In this document: positions 34,313-42,742 of the stretch, piece after piece | How positions within the stretch are numbered: position 1 is the stretch's first letter | Layout of the letters: every line of letters begins with the position of its first letter | From: Intestinimonas sp. | GTDB lineage: Bacteria > Bacillota > Clostridia > Oscillospirales > Oscillospiraceae | Length of the DNA stretch: 64,000 nucleotides | Assembly (NCBI GenBank): GCA_022653075.1 | Contig: JALCSB010000012.1 | Span: forward strand, 21,150 to 85,149 | Direction of reading: 5' to 3' | The notes under the pieces: generated by a model | Told to the model about the DNA's origin: nothing | What the model saw: only the letters and a program-made list of their open reading frames with translations | Databases searched by the model: none | Translations under genes and position numbers: made by a program

Positions 34313-37006
34313 ATGGCTGAGAAGAAAAAATATGTGTATCAGTTCTCTGAGGGTAGCGGAGCGATGAGAGAACTGCTGGGCGGAAAAGGCGCCAATCTGG
34401 CTGAAATGACCAGACTTGGAATGCCGGTTCCCCAGGGCTTTACCGTGTCCACAGAGGCATGCATGCGCTACTATAAGGACGCACGCGCGATTGCACCTGA
34501 AATACAGGAAGAGATTTTGGAGTACCTTTCCAAATTGGAGGAACTAACCGGGAAACTGCTGGGTGATCCGCAGCGGCCGTTGCTGGTGTCGGTGCGTTCC
34601 GGCGCCCGGGCCTCTATGCCCGGTATGATGGACACTATCCTGAATCTGGGGCTGAATGACGAAGTGGCGGAGGGCATGGTGGAACTTACCGGGAACCCCC
34701 GCTTTGTATATGACGCCTATCGGCGGTTTATTCAGATGTTTTCAGATGTGGTCATGGAGTTGCCCAGGGAAAAATTTGAGGAGTTTTTGACGCAAAGTAA
34801 AGAGGCCAGGGGGGTCCGGCTGGACTCCGAACTAAACGCCGAGGAACTGAAGGCACTGGTGGGACAGTTTAAAAGATATTATAGAGAACGGATAGGGCAG
34901 GATTTCCCCTCAGATCCCGGTACGCAGCTGATGGAGGCCGTGAAAGCGGTGTTTCGCTCCTGGGATAATCCCCGCGCCAACACCTACCGCCGTATGAACG
35001 ACATTCCGTATAACTGGGGTACTGCGGTGAATGTGCAGGAGATGGTGTTCGGCAACATGGGTGATGATTCCGGAAGTGGTGTGGCGTTTACCAGGGACCC
35101 CGCCAGCGGACAGAAAAACCTATACGGGGAATTTCTGATGAACGCGCAGGGTGAGGATGTGGTGGCCGGAATCCGCACACCCCAGAGTATCGACAAGCTG
35201 AAAGAAATCAACAAAACAGCTTATTATGAGTTTGTGGATATTGCGGACCGGCTGGAAAAACATTACAAGGATATGCAGGACATGGAGTTTACCATCGAAC
35301 GGGGCAAATTATATATGTTACAGACACGTAATGGCAAACGAACCGCGCAGGCCGCCCTGAAAATCGCGGTGGCCTTGGTGAACGAGGGCTTGTGTACCAA
35401 GGAGGAGGCCCTGCTGAAAATCGAACCGCGGCAGTTGGACGCCCTGCTCCACCCCTGCTTTGACGAGAAGGCGCTGGCGCTGGCGAAGCCCGTGGCATCC
35501 GGCCTGCCTGCCTCGCCCGGGGCGGCCAGCGGCGCCGTGTACTTTACCGCCGAAGCAGCGAAGCAGGCGGCAAAATCCGGCCCGGTGCTGCTAGTGCGGG
35601 TGGAGACCTCTCCCGAGGATATCGAGGGCATGAGCGTAGCACAGGGTATTTTGACCGCCCGGGGCGGACGCACCTCTCACGCTGCAGTGGTGGCCCGCGG
35701 TATGGGTACCTGCTGTGTGACGGGATGCAGTGGACTCCACATTGATGAGAATAAGAATCTGCTGACCATAAACGGGAACGTAATCCGGGCGGGAGACTGC
35801 TTGTCCATTGATGGCGCTACCGGCAAGGTTTATATTGGGAAGATCCGAACCGTGGAGACTAAAATCACCGGCGAGTTTGCCACCGTCATGGGCTGGGCGG
35901 ATGAAGTCCGTACGCTAAAGGTTCGCGCCAACGCAGACAATCCGCGGGATGCCGCCACCGCCCTGAAACTGGGCGCACAGGGTATCGGCCTGTGCCGTAC
36001 GGAGCATATGTTTTTCGAAAGCGACCGCGTTCCCGTCGTCCGTGAGATGATTGTAGCACCGACGGAGAAGCAGCGCCGCCGCGCATTAGCCAAACTGATG
36101 CCTATGCAGCGGCAGGACTTTGTGGGCATTTTTCGCGTTATGCTGGGAAATCCGGTTACGATCCGCCTTCTGGACCCGCCCCTGCACGAATTTTTGCCCA
36201 CGGAAGATGAGGATATCCGCGCATTGGCGGAGGACATGAAGATAAGCTTTGAGGAGCTGAAGATCACGGTCAGTGATCTGCATGAGATTAACCCCATGAT
36301 GGGTTTGCGCGGCTGCCGACTGCCCATTTTGTATCCAGAAATCGGTGAGATGCAGACCCGGGCCATCATTGAGGCGGCTATCCAGGTGGAAGAAGAATCC
36401 AATCAGAAGGTCGTGCCGGAAATTATGGTGCCTCTGGTGGGCTCCGGCGGGGAGATGCGGTATGTGAAGAAGATCATTACCTCCACGGCGGACTCCGTCA
36501 TTGCCCGCTCCGGCAGCAAACTTACTTATAAGGTTGGCACTATGATCGAGCTGCCGCGGGCCGCCGTGTCAGCCGACCGCATTGCGCGGGAGGCCGAGTT
36601 TTTCTCCTTTGGCACCAATGACCTCACGCAGATGAGCTACGGCCTGTCCCGGGATGATTCAGCCAAGTTCCTCCCCGCCTATCTGGACAAGAAAATTCTC
36701 GAGGATGACCCCTTCGAGAAGTTTGACGTGCTGGGCACGGGGCGGCTGGTGGAATACGCCGTGAAACTGGGCCGTGAGACGCGCCCGGACTTGCACCTGG
36801 GAATCTGCGGAGAGCACGGCGGAAATCCGGCCTCCATTGAATTTTTCCACAAGGTGGGTTTGGATTATGTCTCCTGCTCCCCCTACCGGGTTCCCATCGC
36901 CCGGCTGGCTGCCGCACAGGCCCAGATCAAATATCCAAGACCAACTGAAAAGGAAAAAATAGAAAACAGAGTATGGCAATCGGACCATAATTCAGGCGAG
37001 GGCTGA
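34313..37006 (+). CDS. ppdK: pyruvate, phosphate dikinase
   Basis: This is an 897-residue enzyme interconverting pyruvate + ATP + Pi and phosphoenolpyruvate + AMP + PPi. The three domains are in order: N-terminal ATP-grasp (LLGGKGANLAEMTRLGMPVP, SGARASMPGMMDTILNLG), the swivelling phospho-His domain (ARGGRTSHAAVVARGMG, catalytic His in TSHA), and the C-terminal PEP-binding TIM barrel (GLCRTEHMFF, SFGTNDLTQMSYG, GICGEHGGNP with catalytic Cys). The frame is open from 34244; the ATG at 34313 gives the normal MAEKKKYVYQF start. In anaerobes it works in PPi-linked glycolysis or gluconeogenesis. Confidence 0.97.
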   Translation: MAEKKKYVYQFSEGSGAMRELLGGKGANLAEMTRLGMPVPQGFTVSTEACMRYYKDARAIAPEIQEEILEYLSKLEELTGKLLGDPQRPLLVSVRSGARASMPGMMDTILNLGLNDEVAEGMVELTGNPRFVYDAYRRFIQMFSDVVMELPREKFEEFLTQSKEARGVRLDSELNAEELKALVGQFKRYYRERIGQDFPSDPGTQLMEAVKAVFRSWDNPRANTYRRMNDIPYNWGTAVNVQEMVFGNMGDDSGSGVAFTRDPASGQKNLYGEFLMNAQGEDVVAGIRTPQSIDKLKEINKTAYYEFVDIADRLEKHYKDMQDMEFTIERGKLYMLQTRNGKRTAQAALKIAVALVNEGLCTKEEALLKIEPRQLDALLHPCFDEKALALAKPVASGLPASPGAASGAVYFTAEAAKQAAKSGPVLLVRVETSPEDIEGMSVAQGILTARGGRTSHAAVVARGMGTCCVTGCSGLHIDENKNLLTINGNVIRAGDCLSIDGATGKVYIGKIRTVETKITGEFATVMGWADEVRTLKVRANADNPRDAATALKLGAQGIGLCRTEHMFFESDRVPVVREMIVAPTEKQRRRALAKLMPMQRQDFVGIFRVMLGNPVTIRLLDPPLHEFLPTEDEDIRALAEDMKISFEELKITVSDLHEINPMMGLRGCRLPILYPEIGEMQTRAIIEAAIQVEEESNQKVVPEIMVPLVGSGGEMRYVKKIITSTADSVIARSGSKLTYKVGTMIELPRAAVSADRIAREAEFFSFGTNDLTQMSYGLSRDDSAKFLPAYLDKKILEDDPFEKFDVLGTGRLVEYAVKLGRETRPDLHLGICGEHGGNPASIEFFHKVGLDYVSCSPYRVPIARLAAAQAQIKYPRPTEKEKIENRVWQSDHNSGEG

Positions 37007-37191
37007 TGGGCATAATTTAGCGTATCAAATCAAGGCGGTAAAAAGAGTATTTGAATTATCCCCAATGGGCTCAGCTTCAAAAATATTAATTTATGTATAG
37101 TTCAATAAGTATGGCGCATGAAAGGCATCATGAACGGGAATAAAAGATGATGAGGATCATGAGCGCGTAAATAATGGAAGGACTCCGGCCG
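37007..37191. other. intergenic region after ppdK
   Basis: AT-rich at first, with no ORF or clear signal that I can support. The right end overlaps the terminator of the small minus-strand gene. Confidence 0.4.
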
Positions 37192-37210
37192 CTATGGCCG
37201 GGGTCCTTCC
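37180..37210 (-). terminator. terminator overlapping the end of the small SHOCT-like gene
   Basis: About 13 bp of complementarity with one G-T mismatch pair flank the stop codon of the small gene (AAGGACTCCGGCC and GGCCGGGGTCCTT arms). On the minus strand a short TCCATTATTT follows. Moderate terminator. Confidence 0.5.
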
Positions 37211-37353
37211 GCCTGCTTCAGCAGGGCTTCCAATTGACCGGCCGTCAGCCAGCCGTCCCGGCGGAGCTGCCGGAATACGCCCTCCCGCACAACCTGCTCA
37301 AAGGCCATCTGTTCCTCTTCCGTCAGAACCAGGCGATCCTTTGTCTGCTTCAT
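37192..37353 (-). CDS. small SHOCT-like protein (53 residues)
   Basis: This short gene encodes 53 residues from an ATG (37351-37353) preceded at six bases by AGGAGGGA, one of the best ribosome-binding sites in the window, and ends at TAG (37192-37194). The sequence is charged, with a C-terminal half reading FRQLRRDGWLTAGQLEALLK, the short two-helix pattern of SHOCT domains, which occur at the ends of many membrane and oligomeric proteins. As a stand-alone gene its role is unknown. Confidence 0.65.
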   Translation of the reverse strand: MKQTKDRLVLTEEEQMAFEQVVREGVFRQLRRDGWLTAGQLEALLKQAEGPRP

Positions 37354-37407
37354 GGGTCCCTCCTTTTCTGCTTACAATATATGGAGCGCATGGGAGCGGA
37401 ATGCACC

Positions 37408-37437
37408 TTTACAAAAACAGGTTAAATGTGGTATAAT
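37408..37437 (+). promoter_or_regulatory. predicted promoter of the DUF1836-degV-prmA group
   Basis: TTTACA (37408-37413), 18-base spacer, perfect TATAAT (37432-37437), about 80 bases before the DUF1836 gene. Confidence 0.65.
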
Positions 37438-37515
37438 GCATAAAATATCTTGTATGGTCATGAAAGGCACACAAGATATAATATCGGAAATTAAGACAGG
37501 AGAGGAAGGCTCCAC

Positions 37516-38058
37516 ATGGAAGAACTGGGAGAACTCAAACACCGGCTGGAGGCAGAACGCCCCATGGCGTGGGACAGCTTTCCGGATATCGGCCTGTATA
37601 TGGATCAGGTCATTTTTTATATTGCCCGTCAGCTCATTACCTACACGCAGGAGGAACAGCTTACGCCCGCCATGGTAAACAACTATATCAAGGACGGACT
37701 TCTGCCCCGGGCGGAGGGGAAAAAATACAACCGGGCGCATTTGGCGGCGCTTACCGCCATCTGTGCGTTAAAGCCGGTGCTTTCGGTACGGGAGATCGGC
37801 GCGCTGCTGGAGGCCGACGAACAGAAAGACCCGGAGCAGTTTTACCAGCGATTCTGCGGGGAACTGGATGGTGCTCTCTCGGGTGCAGCGGAGGCACTGG
37901 ACCCGGAACAGTCCCCCGAGGAGCTGCCCGCGCTGGCCTTGCGCTACGCGCTGCGCAGCTATGCCGACCGTCTGGCCTGTGAGCGTATCCTGAGCCTGAT
38001 TTCGCCTCCGGGGGACAAGCAGGAACGGCACCGAAAACGAAAACAAAACGAAAAATAG
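37516..38058 (+). CDS. DUF1836-domain protein
   Basis: This 180-residue protein belongs to the DUF1836 family common in Clostridia and Bacilli. The central part, LTPAMVNNYIKDGLLPRAEGK followed by YNRAHLAALTAICALK, resembles a MerR-like winged helix that could bind DNA; the rest is helical with an acidic middle and a strongly basic end. The first gene of a group with degV, prmA and a phosphoesterase gene. No target is known. Confidence 0.82.
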   Translation: MEELGELKHRLEAERPMAWDSFPDIGLYMDQVIFYIARQLITYTQEEQLTPAMVNNYIKDGLLPRAEGKKYNRAHLAALTAICALKPVLSVREIGALLEADEQKDPEQFYQRFCGELDGALSGAAEALDPEQSPEELPALALRYALRSYADRLACERILSLISPPGDKQERHRKRKQNEK

Positions 38059-38088
38059 AATATAAATCATATTTGGAGGCTATCAATT

Positions 38089-38961
38089 ATGAGCGATTAT
38101 GCGATCGTGACTGACTCATCGGCCGATCTGCCTCAGTACCTGGTGAGCGAACTGGAGCTGGAAGTTTTACCTTTATCCTTTACAATTGGCGGCACGACTT
38201 ACCATGACTATCCTGACCGCAGGGAAATGCCTATCAGCCAATTTTACGACCGCATTCGCCAGGGTGAGATGGCCACAACCGCCGCTGTCAATGTGGGTGA
38301 TTTTATCGAATTGCTCACCCCTATCCTGGACAGCGGGCGGGATGTATTAATTCTGGCCTTTTCCTCCGGACTGTCCGCCACGTATCAGTCAGCGGTCATC
38401 GCGGCCGACGAGCTGCGGGAAAAATATCCGGAGCGGAGGATTGAGGCGGTGGACACCTTAAGCGCCTCTCTGGGTCAGGGCATGCTGGTGACTCTGGCGG
38501 CCCGCGAGCGGCAGAAGGGCAGAAGTCTTGAAGAGGTGCGGGACTTTGTGGAGCGCAGCCGCCTTCACCTCTGCCACTGGTTTACGGTAAATGACCTGTT
38601 TTATCTCAAGCGGGGCGGCCGGGTTTCCACCGCCACCGCCATGGTGGGCAGCATGCTGGCCATCAAGCCGGTTATGCATATGGATAACGCGGGGCACCTC
38701 ATCAATGTAGCTAAGGCCCGGGGCCGGACTGCTGCGCTCCGGGCGTTGGTGGACCGTATGGAGGCTACCGCGCTGGAGAGGGGAGACCAGACTGTGTTTT
38801 TGAGCCACGGCGACTGCCTGGACGAGGCACAGAAGGTGGCGGACGACGTGAAGGCCCGTTTTGGTGTGCGGGACGTGGTGTTCAACCACGTGGGGCCGGT
38901 GATCGGCTCCCATACCGGGCCGGGCGTCATTGCGCTGTTTTTCCTGGGCAGTGAACGGTAG
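38089..38961 (+). CDS. DegV family fatty-acid-binding protein
   Basis: This 290-residue protein has the DegV fold, which binds a single fatty acid between two domains. In some Firmicutes such proteins (FakB) present fatty acids to the kinase FakA. Visible features are the N-terminal AIVTDSSADLP, LAFSSGLSATYQSA at the lipid-carboxylate site, FYLKRGGRVSTATAM-type motif (here FYLKRGGRVSTAT), and the C-terminal GPVIGSHTGPGVIALFF. No fakA homologue is in the window. Start supported by GGAGG-like sequence. Confidence 0.92.
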   Translation: MSDYAIVTDSSADLPQYLVSELELEVLPLSFTIGGTTYHDYPDRREMPISQFYDRIRQGEMATTAAVNVGDFIELLTPILDSGRDVLILAFSSGLSATYQSAVIAADELREKYPERRIEAVDTLSASLGQGMLVTLAARERQKGRSLEEVRDFVERSRLHLCHWFTVNDLFYLKRGGRVSTATAMVGSMLAIKPVMHMDNAGHLINVAKARGRTAALRALVDRMEATALERGDQTVFLSHGDCLDEAQKVADDVKARFGVRDVVFNHVGPVIGSHTGPGVIALFFLGSER

Positions 38962-38985
38962 CAGATAAAACACGGAGGAATTTAT

Positions 38986-39933
38986 ATGGAGACGAACTGG
39001 CTGGAAGTCACCTTACAGACTACCGGGGAGGAGCTGGAGGCCCTGGCAGCCAGATTGACCGCCAACGGCATTACAGGGCTGGTCATTGAAGACGAGGAGG
39101 ACTTCCGCAATTTTTTAGAGCAAAACCGGCAGTATTGGGGCTATGTGGATGATGCGCTGCTGGAGCGCATGCGCGGCGCCGCCTGTATTAAGTTTTACGT
39201 GACCGACGATACCGCCGGGCGGGCACAGATGGCGGCTTGGCTGACCGGTGTGGAGGGGGTGGAGATAAGTACCATCCCCCTGAAGGAGGACGATTGGGCC
39301 ACCAGCTGGCAAAAGTATTACCACCCCATGGCGGCTGGGGAGCGGCTGTATATTGTCCCCCAGTGGGAACGGGCTGCGCCCATTCCCGCAGGACGGGTTC
39401 CCCTGTATCTGAACCCAGGGCTTACTTTCGGCACCGGCAGTCATTCCTCCACCCGGCTGTGCTTGGCGGACGTGGAGCGCTATATAGTCCCTGATGGCCG
39501 GATTTTGGATCTGGGCTGTGGCAGCGGAATCCTGTCCATTGCGGCCCTTCTGTTGGGCGCACGAACAGCGGTGGGTGTGGATATTGACCCGAAAGCGGTG
39601 GACGTGGCCTATGAAAATGCGGAACTCAACGGCATCGGCCGCAGCCGCTATACGGTACGGGCGGGTGACGTGCTCACTGACCGCGCGCTGGCCGATGAAC
39701 TGGCGCGGGAAACCTACCAACTGGTGGTGGCCAACATTGTAGCCGACGTCATTATTCCCCTCTCCGCCCACGCGGGGGATCTGCTGGCGCCCGGCGGTGT
39801 ATTTCTATGCTCTGGTATCATTGACACCAGAGCCGACGAGGTGAAGGCCGCGCTGGAGCAGAACGGCCTGGCGGTCCTGGACACCCACGCTGAAAACGGC
39901 TGGGTGGCCTATGCCGCAGAAAGAAGGGGCTGA
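38986..39933 (+). CDS. prmA: ribosomal protein L11 methyltransferase
   Basis: This 315-residue enzyme trimethylates L11. It has the N-terminal substrate-recognition domain of about 100 residues, followed by the linker LYLNPGLTFGTGSHSSTRLC and the SAM-binding motif ILDLGCGSGILSIAALLLGA, then VVANIVADVI near the active site. Start follows CGGAGGA. The gene lies 24 bases after degV and overlaps the upstream frame of the next gene. Confidence 0.94.
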   Translation: METNWLEVTLQTTGEELEALAARLTANGITGLVIEDEEDFRNFLEQNRQYWGYVDDALLERMRGAACIKFYVTDDTAGRAQMAAWLTGVEGVEISTIPLKEDDWATSWQKYYHPMAAGERLYIVPQWERAAPIPAGRVPLYLNPGLTFGTGSHSSTRLCLADVERYIVPDGRILDLGCGSGILSIAALLLGARTAVGVDIDPKAVDVAYENAELNGIGRSRYTVRAGDVLTDRALADELARETYQLVVANIVADVIIPLSAHAGDLLAPGGVFLCSGIIDTRADEVKAALEQNGLAVLDTHAENGWVAYAAERRG

Positions 39934-39997
39934 CGCTGCAAAAAACAGAGCCAGGCTGAGAGACACAAAAAGGGTTTGTCCGACAGGAGGGAAAACC

Positions 39998-41125
39998 ATG
40001 AAAGCCGCTGTACATCGCGTGATGTTTCCGCCGGAGCGCCGGGTTATCGCCATCAGTGACATTCATGGCAACCTGCCTTGGCTTACGGCTCTGCTGGACA
40101 AGGTGGCTTTTTCCCGGGACGATATTCTGGTGCTGGTGGGCGACCTGATGGAGAAGGGTCCATACAGTCTGGACACACTGCGCGCAGTCATGGAACTGTC
40201 CGCCGGACACACGGTGTACACCGTGGCCGGGAACTGCGACACCCTGGCCATCAATCTGGAGCCCGGCGGTTCGCTACCGGAGCCGGTACTGAAGCGTTAC
40301 CTTGCCTGGCACCCGGAGAGCGTTCTGTTTCAAATGGCGGCGGCCTGCGGCCTTTCCTTCCAGGGCAGCGGGGATTTTGACGTACTCCGGAAGGCGTTGG
40401 AGGAACACTTTGGCCCTGAACTGGCTTTCCTGCGCGCCATGCCCACTATTCTGGACGCAGGTGACTACGTATTTGTCCACGGCGGTGTGCCGTCCATGGA
40501 ACACATGGAGAAACTGGACGCCTGGGGCTGCATGAAGAATGACGCCTTCCTGGAGCAGGGCTATTCTTTCGACCGCTGGTGCGTGGTGGGGCACTGGCCG
40601 GTGACGCTGTACCGGGAGACGATACCGCGCTTTGACCCGATTTTGGATCGAAAACGGCGCATCGCCAGCATTGACGGCGGCTGCTGTGTGGTAGCGGGCG
40701 GTCAGCTTAACGCTCTGATTTTACCATCCGCGCCGGGCGAAGATTTCAAGTGTGTCCACTGGGACAGCTATCCTGTGGCGGAGGCACTGGACGCGCAGAA
40801 GGCGTCCCGGGACCCCGTTACCATCCGCTGGATGGACCATGGGGTTACTGTGCTGCGGTCGGGCCGGGAATTTTCCCTCTGCCGCCACAACAGCAGCGGT
40901 CGGGTACTTCCGGTTCTGAACCGCTATCTGCGCCGGCAGCACGGTGGTGGAACCTGGTGTGAAGACTCCACCGATTACCAGCTGGAAGTTTTGCCGGGAG
41001 ACCAGCTCTCCGTGGTGGAGGAGACCTCCCAAGGCGCACTGGTCAAAAAGAACGGCACGTTGGGTTGGTACCTGGGCCGCCTGCGCCAAGACAGAGAAGC
41101 GCCTTTATTCTTCGCCAAAATATGA
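39998..41125 (+). CDS. calcineurin-like metallophosphoesterase with C-terminal SH3-like tail
   Basis: This 375-residue phosphoesterase has the PPP-type metal motifs in order: ISDIHGN, VGDLMEKG, AGNCD, FVHGGVP and VVGHWPV, followed by IASIDGGCCVVAGGQLNAL. It resembles the bis(5'-nucleosyl)-tetraphosphatase/serine-threonine phosphatase group. After residue 320 a short beta-rich stretch, LEVLPGDQLSVVEETSQGAL to GTLGWYLGRL, looks like an SH3-like domain. The ATG at 39998 after CAGGAGGG is chosen over the longer frame. The substrate is unknown. Confidence 0.82.
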   Translation: MKAAVHRVMFPPERRVIAISDIHGNLPWLTALLDKVAFSRDDILVLVGDLMEKGPYSLDTLRAVMELSAGHTVYTVAGNCDTLAINLEPGGSLPEPVLKRYLAWHPESVLFQMAAACGLSFQGSGDFDVLRKALEEHFGPELAFLRAMPTILDAGDYVFVHGGVPSMEHMEKLDAWGCMKNDAFLEQGYSFDRWCVVGHWPVTLYRETIPRFDPILDRKRRIASIDGGCCVVAGGQLNALILPSAPGEDFKCVHWDSYPVAEALDAQKASRDPVTIRWMDHGVTVLRSGREFSLCRHNSSGRVLPVLNRYLRRQHGGGTWCEDSTDYQLEVLPGDQLSVVEETSQGALVKKNGTLGWYLGRLRQDREAPLFFAKI

Positions 41126-41145
41126 AAAGTAGAGGGAAAAAGAAG

Positions 41146-41174
41146 TTGACAGGCACGATTTTGGCTGATATACT
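41146..41174 (+). promoter_or_regulatory. rplU promoter
   Basis: Consensus TTGACA (41146-41151), spacer of exactly 17 bases, TATACT (41169-41174). Confidence 0.8.
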
Positions 41175-41180
41175 ATAAAA

Positions 41181-41264
41181 GCCGCTTTGAATGGGTTAGT
41201 AAGCAGGGAGGTTTCCCCGCACCCCCGACAGCGAGTCCGTAATAAAGGGAAGAGGTGCAGCAGT
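41181..41264 (+). ncRNA. probable L21 leader RNA
   Basis: The 80-base leader between the rplU promoter and start contains short GC stems (GGGAGG/TTCCCC near 41213-41228) and the AGAGGTGCAGCAG translation start region. In Firmicutes this position holds the L21 leader, thought to give ribosomal-protein autoregulation. I base the call on position and general pattern, not on a covariance match. Confidence 0.45.
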
Positions 41265-41576
41265 ATGCACGCAATCATCGAGACCGGCGGGAAACAGTAT
41301 AAGGTAGCGGAGGGCGATGTCCTCTTTATCGAAAAGCTGGATGCAGGCGCCGGCGACGCGGTAACCTTCAGCAAAGTTCTGGCGATCATGGATGGAGACA
41401 AGGCCACCATCGGTACCCCCGTGGTAGAAGGCGCCAAGGTCGAGGCCTCCGTGGAGAAAAACGGAAAAGGCAAGAAGGTCCGCATTTTTAAGTATAATCC
41501 GAAGAAAGGCTATCGCCGCCGTCAGGGCCATCGTCAGCCCTATACCAAGGTGAAGATCGCAGCGATCCATGCCTGA
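41265..41576 (+). CDS. rplU: 50S ribosomal protein L21
   Basis: This 103-residue ribosomal protein begins [17 protein letters not shown], the family signature, and ends in the basic [14 protein letters not shown] segment that contacts 23S rRNA. The ATG at 41265 follows AGAGGTG. First gene of rplU-prp-rpmA. Confidence 0.97.
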   Translation: MHAIIETGGKQYKVAEGDVLFIEKLDAGAGDAVTFSKVLAIMDGDKATIGTPVVEGAKVEASVEKNGKGKKVRIFKYNPKKGYRRRQGHRQPYTKVKIAAIHA

Positions 41577-41579
41577 GTG

Positions 41580-41915
41580 ATGACAACCGTCACATTTTAC
41601 TCCGAGGGCAGCCGCCTGACGGGCTTTACCGTTCAGGGACATACCGAGCTCGCCCCCGAGGGGGAGGACATTCTCTGCGCTGCGGTGACCAGCGCCGTCC
41701 GCCTGACCGAGTGCGCTGTGAACGGCGTGCTGGGGCTGGAGGCGTCGGTTCGGGTAAAGGAAAAGAACGCGTCCATCTCCCTAAAACTCCCCGGCGGGCT
41801 GGGACAGACCGGAGAGAGCACCTGCCAGACTCTTCTGACAGCGCTCATGGTCTACTTCTCCCAACTGGCTGAGGAATATCCCGGGCACATAATCGTATTT
41901 GAATCGGAGGTGTAA
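41580..41915 (+). CDS. prp: ribosomal-processing cysteine protease Prp
   Basis: This small protease of about 111 residues removes the N-terminal extension of L27 in Firmicutes. The catalytic His and Cys are in the conserved motif [19 protein letters not shown]. It lies between rplU and rpmA as in Bacillus and Staphylococcus, four bases after rplU. A GTG at 41577 is an alternative start. The cleavage site is present in the adjacent L27. Confidence 0.95.
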   Translation: MTTVTFYSEGSRLTGFTVQGHTELAPEGEDILCAAVTSAVRLTECAVNGVLGLEASVRVKEKNASISLKLPGGLGQTGESTCQTLLTALMVYFSQLAEEYPGHIIVFESEV

Positions 41916-41919
41916 CACC

Positions 41920-42204
41920 ATGCTGAATATTGGACTTCAGTTCTTCGCCCATAAAAAGGGCGTAGGCTCCACCCGCAACGGCCGTGATTCCGAGGCAAAA
42001 CGCTTGGGCGTCAAGCGGGGTGACGGCCAGTTTGTGTTGGCTGGCAACATTCTGGTCCGCCAGCGGGGTACCCATATCCATCCCGGCGTCAACGTGGGTA
42101 AGGGCAGCGACGATACCCTGTTTGCCATGAAGGACGGCAAAGTGAAATTTGAGCGTCTGGGTAAGGACCGCAAGCAGGTTTCCATCGTGGAGATCGCGCA
42201 GTAA
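41920..42204 (+). CDS. rpmA: 50S ribosomal protein L27 (Prp-cleaved form)
   Basis: This 94-residue L27 begins [20 protein letters not shown]. The leading LNIGLQFF is the extension that Prp cuts before AHKKG, exposing the N-terminus that reaches the peptidyl-transferase centre. The rest ([27 protein letters not shown]) is normal. Start after GGAGGTG, just behind prp. Confidence 0.97.
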   Translation: MLNIGLQFFAHKKGVGSTRNGRDSEAKRLGVKRGDGQFVLAGNILVRQRGTHIHPGVNVGKGSDDTLFAMKDGKVKFERLGKDRKQVSIVEIAQ

Positions 42205-42219
42205 GTCATGGGTATACGG

Positions 42220-42252
42220 GGCTCCGAACAGTTGCCTGTTCGGAGCCTTTTT
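42220..42252 (+). terminator. terminator after rpmA
   Basis: A 12-bp perfect stem (42220-42231 with 42236-42247), TTGC loop, followed by TTTTT. Confidence 0.93.
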
Positions 42253-42290
42253 GCCATTTTAGCAGGAAAAAGGAAAGGAAGCGCACGGAT

Positions 42291-42713
42291 ATGGAATTTC
42301 GCAGAATGGAGCAGGGCATCCTGGTCAGGCTGGACCCCGGCGATGAGATCGTGGATTCACTGACCCGAATCTGCCAGGCGGAGGACGTTCACCTGGCCTG
42401 TGTAAATGGCTTGGGCGCGGCCAACGATGTGACCATCGGCATTTTTTCTCCTGGCGTGAAAAAATATGCCACGGTGGATTACCGGGATGATTATGAGATC
42501 TCCGCGCTCACTGGAAACGTGACCCGCAAGGACGGTGAGGTCTATCTTCACCTGCATATCACCATCGGAAATCCCACTAAGGATGAGGTCCATGCCGGCC
42601 ATCTGAGCCGCGCGGTCATCAGTGCCACATCCGAGATCTTTTTGCAGGTCTGGTCCGGCGAAGTGGGACGTAAATTCAGCGATAAGATCGGGCTCAACCT
42701 GTTTGAGTTTTAA
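42291..42713 (+). CDS. PPC/DUF296-domain protein
   Basis: This 140-residue protein has a single PPC (plants and prokaryotes conserved, DUF296) domain. The conserved metal-type histidines are in YLHLHITIG and VHAGHLSRA. In plants the domain accompanies AT-hook DNA-binding proteins; bacterial single-domain members have no firmly known role and lack the AT-hook, as here. It sits between rpmA and obg, after the terminator. Confidence 0.85.
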   Translation: MEFRRMEQGILVRLDPGDEIVDSLTRICQAEDVHLACVNGLGAANDVTIGIFSPGVKKYATVDYRDDYEISALTGNVTRKDGEVYLHLHITIGNPTKDEVHAGHLSRAVISATSEIFLQVWSGEVGRKFSDKIGLNLFEF

Positions 42714-42742
42714 TTTTTGAGGAATAAAAGGAGGGGCACCCC

